Origin: an uncultured Clostridia bacterium
Lineage (GTDB): Bacteria > Bacillota > Clostridia > TANB77 > CAG-508
Direction of reading: 5' to 3'
Assembly: GCA_944389715.1 (NCBI GenBank)
Contig: CALXNI010000038.1
Coordinates: forward strand, 1 to 21,427
DNA length: 21,427 bases
How positions within the stretch are numbered: the stretch's first letter is position 1; every line of letters starts with the position of its first letter. Below the pieces are notes generated by a model. That model saw nothing but the letters and a program-made list of their open reading frames with translations, was not told the origin of the DNA and did not search any database. Shown one piece after another: positions 15,357 to 21,427 of the stretch. Position numbers and translations under genes: made by a program.

Positions 15357-15418
15357 ATTATTGCATTTATAGCTTAAAAAGTCAATGTTTTGACATTCTA
15401 ATTTTTTTATGGTACTAT
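15357..15418. promoter_or_regulatory. Divergent promoters with back-to-back -35 boxes
   Basis: Minus strand (scpB): TTGACT (15385-15380), 17-nt spacer, AATAAT (15362-15357). Plus strand (57-residue ORF): TTGACA (15390-15395), 17-nt spacer, TACTAT (15413-15418). The two -35 boxes form the inverted repeat GTCAATGTTTTGAC, so polymerase could not occupy both at once. Confidence 0.6.
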
Positions 15419-15451
15419 TAAAATGTATTATAGAATGAGAGGTGATATCAT

Positions 15452-15625
15452 ATGTCAGAAGATATCAAAAACGAAAAAAAGAAAATTGAAATTGTTACTG
15501 GAGATGGAACAAATTTAGATTTTTCTCCTGTTTATGAGCACTTAAATGCTGTAAAGCCAAAAACTAAAGATAAAGAAGAAAAAAAGAAAAAAATTATTAT
15601 TCCGGAAGTAAAAGATAAAAAATAG
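15452..15625 (+). CDS. Small charged protein of 57 residues, unknown
   Basis: ATG with GAGAGGTGA about 6 nt upstream and a consensus promoter 34 nt before it. The product starts MSEDIKNEKKKIEIVTGDGT and continues NLDFSPVYEHLNAVKPK, then a Lys/Glu-rich tail ending IIIPEVKDKK. It is highly charged with no membrane segment and is likely a cytoplasmic or RNA-associated small protein. The coding call rests on promoter, ribosome site and codon pattern (AAA, GAA, GGA). Followed by a strong terminator at 15723. Confidence 0.7.
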   Translation: MSEDIKNEKKKIEIVTGDGTNLDFSPVYEHLNAVKPKTKDKEEKKKKIIIPEVKDKK

Positions 15626-15627
15626 AT

Positions 15628-15720
15628 TAAATAATTGAAGACATCAATAAACGGTTTTATGGAAAAGTAAATGGTAGTGGTTCAAATTTGGAAACATTAA
15701 AGGAACTTATTCAAGCATAA
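15628..15720 (+). other. Unassigned stretch with a start-less open frame
   Basis: Between the small ORF and its terminator one frame stays open for 29 codons with coding-like composition (INKRFYGKVNGSGSNLETLK, then ELIQA and TAA at 15718-15720). It is preceded by TAA at 15628-15630 and has no start codon. It contains a CGG (15652-15654), but reading that CGG as a +1 shift leads quickly to a stop. It may be a gene remnant or noncoding 3' UTR. Confidence 0.3.
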
Positions 15721-15722
15721 CT

Positions 15723-15752
15723 AAATCGCAAGCAACAATTGCTTGCGATTTT
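15723..15752. terminator. Bidirectional intrinsic terminator
   Basis: Perfect 11-bp stem AAATCGCAAGC / GCTTGCGATTT with a 7-nt loop, followed by T-rich sequence. It lies between the small ORF (+) and the tRNA gene (-), and may serve both. Confidence 0.8.
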
Positions 15753-15756
15753 AATT

Positions 15757-15833
15757 TGGTAGCGAAGATGTGATTCGAACACATGACCTACCGGGTATGA
15801 ACCGGTTGCTCTAGCCAACTGAGCTACTTCGCC
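15757..15833 (-). tRNA. tRNA-Met (CAU), elongator type
   Basis: 77 nt with encoded CCA. The cloverleaf is complete: acceptor GGCGAAG / CTTCGCT, D-loop AGCTCAGTTGGCTAGAGC, anticodon stem ACCGG / CCGGT with 7-nt loop TTCATAC (anticodon CAT), and T-loop TTCGAAT. The 5' part closely resembles Bacillus elongator tRNA-Met and differs from the initiator, which has no pair at 1-72. An Ile-lysidine type is less likely from the stem sequences. Confidence 0.9.
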
Positions 15834-15849
15834 ATATGAAACTTTTACT

Positions 15850-15878
15850 ATTATAATAAGTTTAACCAATTTTGTCAA
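15850..15878 (-). promoter_or_regulatory. Consensus promoter of the tRNA-Met gene
   Basis: On the minus strand: TTGACA (15878-15873), 17-nt spacer, TATAAT (15855-15850), 17 nt upstream of the tRNA. Both boxes match consensus fully. Confidence 0.8.
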
Positions 15879-15882
15879 TAAA

Positions 15883-15911
15883 AAACAGAAAATTTTTAAG
15901 ATTTTCTGTTT
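15883..15911 (-). terminator. Intrinsic terminator of the 88-residue gene
   Basis: Stem AAACAGAAAAT / ATTTTCTGTTT with a 7-nt loop and a T-run on the minus strand, 14 nt after the stop codon. It sits just upstream of the tRNA promoter. Confidence 0.8.
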
Positions 15912-15924
15912 GTAAAATTTTATT

Positions 15925-16191
15925 TTATGTTTCTCCTAATATTTTTTGTTTTCCCTTTTTATTATTTCCTCTTTTTTTAGCATTAACCTGTGCTCTCTCT
16001 TCATTTACTCTTGCTTTAGGAACAAATCCCCCTTGTTCATGTACTTTTTCCTGAACTTTTTTTATTTCTTCTACTTCTTTTATTACAGTTGCATTTATAT
16101 CTGTTCCATCTGGTATATCTGGTTCTCCTAATCTTTCCCAGCCATTTTTTATTCCATTAATTATTTTTGATAAAATATTTTTATTACCCAT
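15925..16191 (-). CDS. Small basic protein of unknown function (88 residues)
   Basis: Not recognised. The N-terminus MGNKNILSKIINGIKNGWER is amphipathic. A middle segment (VIKEVEEIKKVQEKVHEQGG) is helical and charged, and the tail is strongly basic (NAKKRGNNKKGKQK), suggesting nucleic-acid or membrane-surface contact. It has a good promoter and terminator, so it is probably real. The only strong SD (AGAGGTGAA) lies ~30 nt before the ATG; an 18-nt perfect hairpin with a GCAA loop lies between them. No in-frame start is nearer the SD. Confidence 0.6.
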   Translation of the reverse strand: MGNKNILSKIINGIKNGWERLGEPDIPDGTDINATVIKEVEEIKKVQEKVHEQGGFVPKARVNEERAQVNAKKRGNNKKGKQKILGET

Positions 16192-16199
16192 ATATCTAA

Positions 16200-16217
16200 T
16201 TCTTAATTGCTTAAGAA
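16200..16217 (-). promoter_or_regulatory. GNRA-tetraloop hairpin between SD and start codon
   Basis: TTCTTAA-GCAA-TTAAGAA on the minus strand. When folded it brings AGAGGTGAA (16230-16222) to about 13 nt of the ATG at 16191, close to a working spacing. Confidence 0.45.
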
Positions 16218-16257
16218 CTTTTCACCTCTTTATATAAAATTACATAAATCTATATAT

Positions 16258-16286
16258 AGTTTACCATAAATGGCCTGATTTGTCAA
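16258..16286 (-). promoter_or_regulatory. Predicted promoter of the 88-residue gene
   Basis: On the minus strand: TTGACA (16286-16281), 17-nt spacer, TAAACT (16263-16258). It lies directly after the rpoD stop codon; no terminator is visible in between. Confidence 0.6.
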
Positions 16287-16290
16287 ATTT

Positions 16291-17484
16291 CTAGTTCATG
16301 TAATCTTTAAGTTTCTTACTCCTACTAGGATGTCTTAATTTTCTTAATGCTTTTGCTTCTATTTGTCTTATTCTTTCACGTGTTACCATAAATTCACGTC
16401 CAACTTCTTCAAGTGTTCTTGCTCTTCCATCTTCTAATCCAAATCTTAATTTTAATACTTTTGCTTCTCTTGGTGTTAATGTATTCATTACTTCTTCTAA
16501 TTGCTCTTTTAAAAGTGTATATGCTGCAGAGTCTTGTGGTGCAGGACTATCTTCATCTTGTATAAAGTCTCCTAAATGACTGTCATCTTCTTCACCTATT
16601 GGAGTTTCTAATGATACTGGATCTTGTGCAATTTTTTGAATTTCCATTACTTTTTCTACTGGTATTTCCATTTCTTCTGCTATTTCTTCTGGTGTTGGCT
16701 CACGTCCTAATTGTTGAAGTAAATGTCTTGATGTCCTTATTAGTTTATTAATTGTTTCTACCATATGTACTGGTATTCTAATTGTTCTTGCTTGGTCAGC
16801 AATTGCTCTTGTGATTGCTTGTCTTATCCACCATGTAGCATAGGTGCTAAACTTGTAACCTTTTTTATAATCAAATTTTTCTACTGCTTTAATAAGTCCC
16901 ATATTTCCTTCTTGAATTAAATCTAAAAATAGCATTCCTCTACCAACATATTTTTTTGCTATGCTTACTACTAATCTTAAATTAGATTCTGCAAGCTTTT
17001 GTTTTGCTTCTTCGTCTCCATCTATAACTTTTTTTGCAAGCTCTAACTCTTCCTCAAATGTTAAAAGTGGTATTTTACCAATTTCTCTTAAATACATTCT
17101 AACAGGATCATCTATATTAATACCATCAAAGTTCATGGTATTTATATCTTCTAGTTTTAAATTCTCTACTTCTTCTAAATCTTCTATATCAGGTTCTTCT
17201 AAATCGTCTTTTAATACATCTACTCCAAATTCTTCAAAAGCATCAAATACTTTATCTATTTGTTCTGGATTAATATCTTCTAGTTGACTTGCTAATTCTC
17301 CATAAGTTATTTGTCCTTTTTCTTTTGCTTTTTTTAGAATATCTTGGACTTTTTTATTTGTATCTTCTGGTACTTTTACTTCTTCCTTTTCTTCGACTTT
17401 ATTTTTTTTATTTTCTTTTGCCCTTTTATTGTTACTTTTTAGTTCTTCAATTATTTCTTCATTATCTTTTTTTGCTTTTCCCAT
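16291..17484 (-). CDS. rpoD: Primary sigma factor (sigma-70/RpoD)
   Basis: Directs RNA polymerase to housekeeping promoters. Region 1.1-like acidic N-terminus (KKVQDILKKAKEKGQITYGE ...), region 1.2 (DDPVRMYLREIGKIPLLTFE), region 2 (NLRLVVSIAKKYVGRGMLFL, DLIQEGNMGLIKAVEKFDY, then YKFSTYATWWIRQAITRAIA), region 3 (IRIPVHMVETINKL ... LGREPTPEEIAEEM) and region 4 (LTPREAKVLKLRFGLEDG, VTRERIRQIEAKALRKLRHP) are all intact. Start: the ATG at 17484 follows GAAGGAGGG, preferred over the upstream in-frame start at 17511; 397 residues. It follows dnaG as in the macromolecular synthesis operon. It agrees with the many TTGACA/TATAAT promoters found here. Confidence 0.97.
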   Translation of the reverse strand: MGKAKKDNEEIIEELKSNNKRAKENKKNKVEEKEEVKVPEDTNKKVQDILKKAKEKGQITYGELASQLEDINPEQIDKVFDAFEEFGVDVLKDDLEEPDIEDLEEVENLKLEDINTMNFDGINIDDPVRMYLREIGKIPLLTFEEELELAKKVIDGDEEAKQKLAESNLRLVVSIAKKYVGRGMLFLDLIQEGNMGLIKAVEKFDYKKGYKFSTYATWWIRQAITRAIADQARTIRIPVHMVETINKLIRTSRHLLQQLGREPTPEEIAEEMEIPVEKVMEIQKIAQDPVSLETPIGEEDDSHLGDFIQDEDSPAPQDSAAYTLLKEQLEEVMNTLTPREAKVLKLRFGLEDGRARTLEEVGREFMVTRERIRQIEAKALRKLRHPSRSKKLKDYMN

Positions 17485-17558
17485 TTTATTGTACCCTCCT
17501 TCAAAATTCACTAACGTGAGTTTTGTATTATTAACTCTTCAAATTTGGATATTTTTAA

Positions 17559-19341
17559 TTACTTAATTTGAGCTAATTTTATTATTATATCTTGTAACTC
17601 TTTTTCTAAACTCTCTGATTCATGAAGTCCTAAGTTTACATTATTTAAACTATTAATTATTTCTTTTTTTCTATTAAGTAATCTTTCTTTTTGATAATTT
17701 TTTATTAAATCCTCTATTGCTTTCTTATCATTTTTAATCTCATAGTCATCTGCCATTATGCCAGTTATTATACTTATAATTTCTTCATCTTCGTTAAATT
17801 TTTCTAATATGTTATTTATATTACTATTTCCTTTTTCAAATTCTTCATACAGGCTTTTTACAATTTTTTTGTTTTGCTCACTTTTAAAATCCTCTGGTGA
17901 CAATATGTTTTTTATTTGCTCATATACCTCTTCTTTTCCATTAAGCAACAAACCAATAATTATATTTTCTCTTTTTATTAATGCCTCTGGTATAGTTTCC
18001 TTTTTTTTTGTAACAGTTCTTACAAACTTGCTTTCCAGAGTTTTTTTCCCTTGATTTTTTGAATAATTTAATTTATTTATCTCTGCATATATAGCTTCTT
18101 TAGAAATATTATAATCCATTGAAATTTTATCTATATATATTTCTTGTTCTATTCTATTATCTACTGTACTTACTAATTTTGCTACTTCGTTTAAAAATTT
18201 AATTTTGTCATTAGTATTCTCTAAATTTAAATCCTTTTTTAATACTTTTACTTTAAATTCAATTAAAGATATTGCTTTATCTATAAGATTATTAAATCTT
18301 CCATTTCCGTATTTTATAACATATTCGTCTGGATCTTTTGCACCCTCCATCTGTAAAATTCTTATGTCACAACCTAAATTATTTAGTATCTCAAGACCTC
18401 TTAGAGTTGCGGCTTGTCCTGCTGCATCTGAATCATAAGAGATTATTATTTTCTGTGCATATTTTCTAAGTAACCTTCCCTGAGCTTCTGTAAGGGCTGT
18501 ACCACAAGATGCAACTACGTTTTCTATGCCCCTTTGATGAAGTGATACAACATCCATATAACCTTCTACTATAAGTAATTTTTCTAAATTAGAGTTTTTT
18601 GCAATATTTAATCCATATAAATTTCTTGCCTTACTATATACAATATTTTCTGGTGAGTTTATATATTTAGGAAGTGAATCATCAAGTACTCTCCCACCAA
18701 ATGCAATATAACGATTTCTTACATCTTGAATTGGAAATATCAGTCTGTTTCTAAATCTATCTACAAAATTATTTCCCATTTTGTTTACTAAATCTGATGC
18801 TAATATTTCTTCGTCTGTAAATCCCTTAGTCTTTAAAAATTTATATAAATTACTATTATTTTCTGCATATCCTATTGTATATGCTTTTAAAGTTTTATTA
18901 TCTAATTTTCTCTTTTTTACATATTCTTGTGCTAATTTTGAAGTAGGTTTATATAAGGCTTCATGATAAAATAAAGCAGCAATCTTATTTATTTCGTAAA
19001 CTTTTTCTTTAAGTTCTTGTCTTTTATTATCAACAGTTCCTTCTATTGTAGGCAAATTTATTCCTGCTCTTTCTGCTAATATTTCTAAACTTTCTCTAAA
19101 ATCTACATTTTCTATTTTACTTATAAAATGGATTACATTTCCGTCCTACTCCACATCCAAAGCAATGAAATATTTGTTTATCTGGTGAGACAGAAAAAGA
19201 AGGTGTTTTTTCTTTATGGAAAGGGCACAATCCAAAAAAGTTTCTACCACTTCTTTTTAGAATTACATATTGTGATATTATATCTACTATATCGTTACTA
19301 TTTTTTATATCTTCTATTAATTCCTCACTATAATGCACCAT
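17559..19341 (-). CDS. dnaG: DNA primase DnaG, split by a +1 shift at a CGG codon
   Basis: Makes RNA primers for replication. The zinc domain (NFFGLCPFHKEKTPSFSV, then IFHCFGCGVG) gives the CHC2 ligands. The frame then meets CGG (19143-19141), codon 67. Skipping the C gives GCGVGGNVIHFI, the family sequence. Frame 0 ends eight codons later; the other frame has a TAG two codons before the Gly codon. The TOPRIM core follows (KLLIVEGYMDVVSLHQRGIE, ASCGTALTEAQ, IISYDSDAAGQAA, GAKDPDEYV), then a helicase-binding helical C-terminus. Total 593 residues, normal. Without the shift only a 74-residue zinc-domain peptide is made. It is upstream of rpoD in the usual order. Essential in bacteria. Confidence 0.95.
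19141..19143 (-). other. In-frame CGG, +1 frameshift site in dnaG
   Basis: Frame 0 is GTA GGA CGG AAA; the family-consistent reading is GTA GGA (C) GGA AAT (V-G-G-N). The quadruplet is CGGA. It lies directly after the zinc-binding motif. Confidence 0.88.
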
Positions 19342-19554
19342 TTTTTTACGCCTTTCTTTTACATAATTATATTATTCGACAGCTACTTTTGAAATCCTTT
19401 ATTTTATTAAATATGAAAAATCTTGCTACTACTCATACTAAAATTCAAAAATATAGAGTATGTAGAGCTGTAACCTTGTTTCCTCCTGTTCTTCGAAGAA
19501 ATTACTAAAATATGAATTATAAGATGTTAAAAACATAAATTTATCCATAATGTC
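19342..19554. other. Gene-free leader region upstream of dnaG
   Basis: No ORF is supported. It contains a perfect 12-bp palindrome TTCTTCGAAGAA (19489-19500), a CATACT...AGTATG hairpin around 19430-19463, and on the minus strand a possible TATAAT with a weak TTTCAA 17 nt upstream, about 30 nt before dnaG. The minus strand also carries an unused AGGAGG near 19482, with no ATG behind it. Confidence 0.4.
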
Positions 19555-19587
19555 AAAAAAATCCTAATTTAATTAGGATTTTTTTAG
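19555..19587. terminator. Intrinsic terminator of carD
   Basis: A-run, then stem ATCCTAAT / ATTAGGAT with a short loop, then T-run, symmetric for both strands. It lies 15 nt after the carD stop codon. Confidence 0.85.
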
Positions 19588-19601
19588 AAAATTGCTATAT
19601 A

Positions 19602-20165
19602 TTAATTTTGAGTTCCGTTAAATGGAATGAATTTTTTAACTACATTATCTGGAGTAGCAGTTGCAATATTTTTGCTATATTCTGTAAACGAATTATTTAT
19701 AGTATTATTAACTAGTTCTTCCATTTCATCTTTACTAGAATTCTCAGCAAGTGTAAGTTCGCTAACTAAAATTTGTTTTGCATTTAATAGCATTTTCTTT
19801 TCTCCTGTAGAAAGTCCTTTTTCTTTTTGCTTGAAACTTAAGTTTCTAACAACATCTGCCACCTCATATACGTCTCCGCTTTTCATTTTTTCCATATTAT
19901 CTCTATATCTTTTATTCCAGTTTGAATCCATTTGTGTCGAATCAGTTTCTAAAACTTTAAAAACTTTTCCTGCTGTTTCTTTATCTATAATATCTCTTAC
20001 ACCAATTCCTTCCGCTTTTGCTGTAGGTACCATAACTTTTACTTCACCTGGCATTTTTATTATGTAATATGATTGTTTTTCTCCCAAAATATCCTTTTCC
20101 TCAATGCCTTCTATTGTTCCTGCTCCGTGCATTGGATATACTACTTTATCACCAATATTAAACAT
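19602..20165 (-). CDS. carD: CarD/CdnL-family RNA polymerase-binding regulator
   Basis: 187 residues. The N-terminal Tudor-like RNA polymerase-interacting domain (MFNIGDKVVYPMHGAGTIEG ... YYIIKMPGEVKVMVPT, ~1-60) is followed by a helical DNA-binding domain (~70-160: NWNKRYRDNMEKMKSGDVYE, VADVVRNLSFKQKEKGLSTG, EKKMLLNAKQILVSEL). CarD stabilises open promoter complexes, mainly at rRNA and housekeeping promoters. Both domains and length are normal. A short, Asn/Thr-rich tail is lineage-specific. It has its own promoter and terminator, so it is a single-gene unit. Confidence 0.92.
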   Translation of the reverse strand: MFNIGDKVVYPMHGAGTIEGIEEKDILGEKQSYYIIKMPGEVKVMVPTAKAEGIGVRDIIDKETAGKVFKVLETDSTQMDSNWNKRYRDNMEKMKSGDVYEVADVVRNLSFKQKEKGLSTGEKKMLLNAKQILVSELTLAENSSKDEMEELVNNTINNSFTEYSKNIATATPDNVVKKFIPFNGTQN

Positions 20166-20212
20166 TTAAGTCACTCCTTTTCTAGTCATTTTTTACTTCA
20201 TCGACCTTTTTT

Positions 20213-20241
20213 ATTATACCATAATTTTCATATTAAGTCAA
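20213..20241 (-). promoter_or_regulatory. Promoter of carD
   Basis: On the minus strand: TTGACT (20241-20236), 17-nt spacer, TATAAT (20218-20213), about 48 nt before the ATG; AAGGAG precedes the start. Confidence 0.75.
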
Positions 20242-20272
20242 AGGATTTTTTGGTATATTTTACATAATTTTT

Positions 20273-20734
20273 TTAATGATTTGTTGAACCAAATCCACCT
20301 GTTCTTTCTCCATTTGCAGTATCATTATCTGTTATTAAATATTTTTGGAATATTCCCTGTCCAATTCTCTCTCCTTTTTTTATATGAATATCTTCATCTT
20401 TAAAATTATAAAAAGCAAACATAATGTGTCCATCGTTATCTGGATTTTCATAGTAGTCGCTATCTACTACTCCTATACTATTTGCTAAGATTAACCCTTT
20501 CTTTCCTGGATTAGAACTTCTATTTGCAAGTATTAACACTTCATCCGAACCCATATATGCCTTCAGTCCTGTTTTTACAAGTGTTGGTTTTTGTCCTAGT
20601 TTAAATGCTGGCACTATGCAATCTTCTGCCGCTTCTATGTCATATCCAGCTGAATTTTTAGTTGATCTCTTTGGTAAGTTTATTTGTGACTCCTCAAATC
20701 CCTTTGCTATTTCAAATCCACGTTTTTTTTCCAT
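20273..20734 (-). CDS. dut: Trimeric dUTPase (dUTP diphosphatase)
   Basis: Hydrolyses dUTP to dUMP and PPi, which keeps uracil out of DNA and feeds thymidylate synthesis. All five family motifs are present: 1 SAGYDIEAAED, 2 LANRSSNPGKKG (catalytic Ser region), 3 NSIGVVDSDYYENPDNDG (catalytic Asp and ring-stacking Tyr), 4 GERIGQGIFQKY, and 5 the flexible Gly/Phe arm RTGGFGSTNH. At 153 residues it is the normal homotrimer length. It has a consensus promoter with a palindromic -35 region. Confidence 0.93.
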   Translation of the reverse strand: MEKKRGFEIAKGFEESQINLPKRSTKNSAGYDIEAAEDCIVPAFKLGQKPTLVKTGLKAYMGSDEVLILANRSSNPGKKGLILANSIGVVDSDYYENPDNDGHIMFAFYNFKDEDIHIKKGERIGQGIFQKYLITDNDTANGERTGGFGSTNH

Positions 20735-20773
20735 ATTCTCTTTACCTCTTTCTTTTATCTATAATTCTTTTAT

Positions 20774-20802
20774 ATTATATATTTTTTGACAGCTAGTGTC
20801 AA
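20774..20802 (-). promoter_or_regulatory. Consensus promoter of dut with palindromic -35
   Basis: On the minus strand: TTGACA (20802-20797), 17-nt spacer, TATAAT (20779-20774). The -35 lies in a perfect inverted repeat TTGACA-GCTAG-TGTCAA (20786-20802), which also presents a -35 facing feoA, although no good -10 follows it on the plus strand. Confidence 0.8.
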
Positions 20803-20844
20803 TTAATAATATTTATACATATAATAATATAACAATAAGAAGGC

Positions 20845-20988
20845 AAATTGGAATTTGTAGAACAGGGAAAAAGGGGTCAGACCCCTATTTCCCTATTCTC
20901 AATAATTCTTTATTTAGATAAAATATCAATATTCCAATAGGGAAATAGGGGTCTGACCCCTTTTTCCCTGTTCTACAAATTCCAATTT
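20845..20988. repeat. Repeat element E7 (class B, long hairpin)
   Basis: Termini AAATTGGAATTTG (20845-20857) and CAAATTCCAATTT (20976-20988) match each other but differ from the other elements at the central bases. The arms pair almost perfectly for about 50 bp in all, with inner palindromes GGGGTCAGACCCC / GGGGTCTGACCCC. The central AT-rich part is unpaired. Same design as E6. It lies between dut and feoA, 29 nt before the feoA start, within its likely leader. Confidence 0.88.
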
Positions 20989-21017
20989 ATCGTTTAATAT
21001 TTGGAGGTTTCAATATA

Positions 21018-21254
21018 ATGATAGATACATCTTTAGATAAATTAGATATAGATAAATCGGCTACAATTTCTACTCTTAATTGCAATGGAAATTTAAGAAG
21101 AAGGTTATTAGATTTAGGTATGGTTAGTGGAACTAATATAAAAGCGATTCTTAAGAGTCCTATGGGTAATCCAATTGCCTATGAGGTAAGGGGAACTACA
21201 ATTGCTTTGAGAAAAGAGGATTCAAAATTGATTAGCATTTCTTTAAGCCAATAG
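21018..21254 (+). CDS. feoA: FeoA-domain protein
   Basis: 78 residues, the size of FeoA, an SH3-like small partner of the ferrous iron transporter FeoB. Typical features are LNCNGNLRRRLLDLGMVSGT, IKAILKSPMGNPIAYEV and RGTTIALRKED. SD TTGGAGG lies 10-11 nt before the ATG. feoB would be expected next, but the repeat E8 follows and the window ends. The long E7 hairpin directly upstream suggests its leader may fold strongly. Confidence 0.85.
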   Translation: MIDTSLDKLDIDKSATISTLNCNGNLRRRLLDLGMVSGTNIKAILKSPMGNPIAYEVRGTTIALRKEDSKLISISLSQ

Positions 21255-21300
21255 GAACAGGAAATTTTGGCACATCCTTTTTTATTAAATTTAGTCATAA

Positions 21301-21427
21301 AAATTGGAATTTGTATTATTAAATTTATTTTAAAATCTGTAGGGGTCGCACCCCTGGGCGACCCTTAAATATTGATATGCGGGTCGCCGTGGGCGGCGAC
21401 CCCTACAACATTTGCAATTATTTTGTT
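21301..21427. repeat. Repeat element E8 (class A, right end cut off)
   Basis: Left terminus AAATTGGAATTTG (21301-21313), then TATTATTAAATTTATTTT and GTAGGGGTCGCACCCC exactly as in E3, and the GCGGGTCGCCGTGGGCGGCG module ending CCCTACAACATTTGCAAT. From GTCGCACCCC onward it matches the first bases of the window (E1). It therefore joins the class A interior to the GG-type terminus seen in E7. Confidence 0.88.

Noticed and set aside
15757..15833. A tRNA with enlarged anticodon loop that could read CGGN
   Set aside because: The only tRNA in the window has a normal 7-nt loop with CAT, so it cannot explain the CGG sites.
7062..19143. Treating the four split genes as ordinary pseudogenes or random homopolymer errors
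   Set aside because: None of the four breaks requires a homopolymer change, all have the same sign and the same base, and all fall on CGG. Three are normally essential single-copy genes. Sequencing error is kept as the alternative to test, not as the main reading.

Overview
The window looks like chromosomal DNA of an uncultured low-GC member of the Clostridia. The genes are AT-rich, use AGA for arginine and have AGGAGG-type ribosome binding sites. The repertoire is typical of Clostridia: CarD, GreA, dnaG-rpoD, ScpB, a type-3 ProRS, lspA-rluD, and a FeoA. Most genes run on the minus strand.

Layout: (1) 1-340, the cut end of a GC-rich repeat element and a promoter. (2) 341-3663, a TraG/VirD4-like coupling ATPase (+) convergent with a winged-helix protein (-), a possible relic of a mobile element. 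(3) 3750-8999, a minus-strand block with an S1-domain protein, RluB-like and RluD-like pseudouridine synthases, LspA and a large GT-C-like membrane protein; repeat elements lie between its genes. (4) 9300-10268, divergent promoters, an endonuclease/exonuclease/phosphatase-family gene (+) and a long hairpin element. (5) 10324-15321 (-), a two-OB-fold SSB, GreA, an unknown protein, a pilin-like protein, ProRS and ScpB. (6) 15340-16290, divergent promoters, a 57-residue ORF, tRNA-Met and an 88-residue unknown protein. (7) 16291-19341 (-), rpoD and dnaG. (8) 19602-21254, CarD and dUTPase (-), then FeoA (+). The last repeat runs off the right end and matches the repeat at the left end, so the window is probably an assembly contig broken at repeats.

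Main result. Four conserved genes (dnaG, proS, lspA and the EEP nuclease) are each split by one extra nucleotide. In all four the break falls on an in-frame CGG codon. Skipping its C, or reading CGGN as one glycine, restores the family sequence. Nearby stop codons in the other frame leave little room for any other site. By eye, the remaining roughly 5,950 codons contain no in-frame CGG, although out-of-frame CGG (as in GAC GGA) is common and undisturbed. This suggests that CGG is not an arginine codon here but a +1 frameshift or four-base glycine signal. Sequencing error is the main alternative and must be excluded with reads.

Second result. Eight intergenic elements share a 13-bp terminal inverted repeat (AAATTGTAATTTG / CAAATTACAATTT, or a GG/CC variant) around three unrelated kinds of interior. 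Several end exactly at gene 3' ends and supply or overlap the stop codon.
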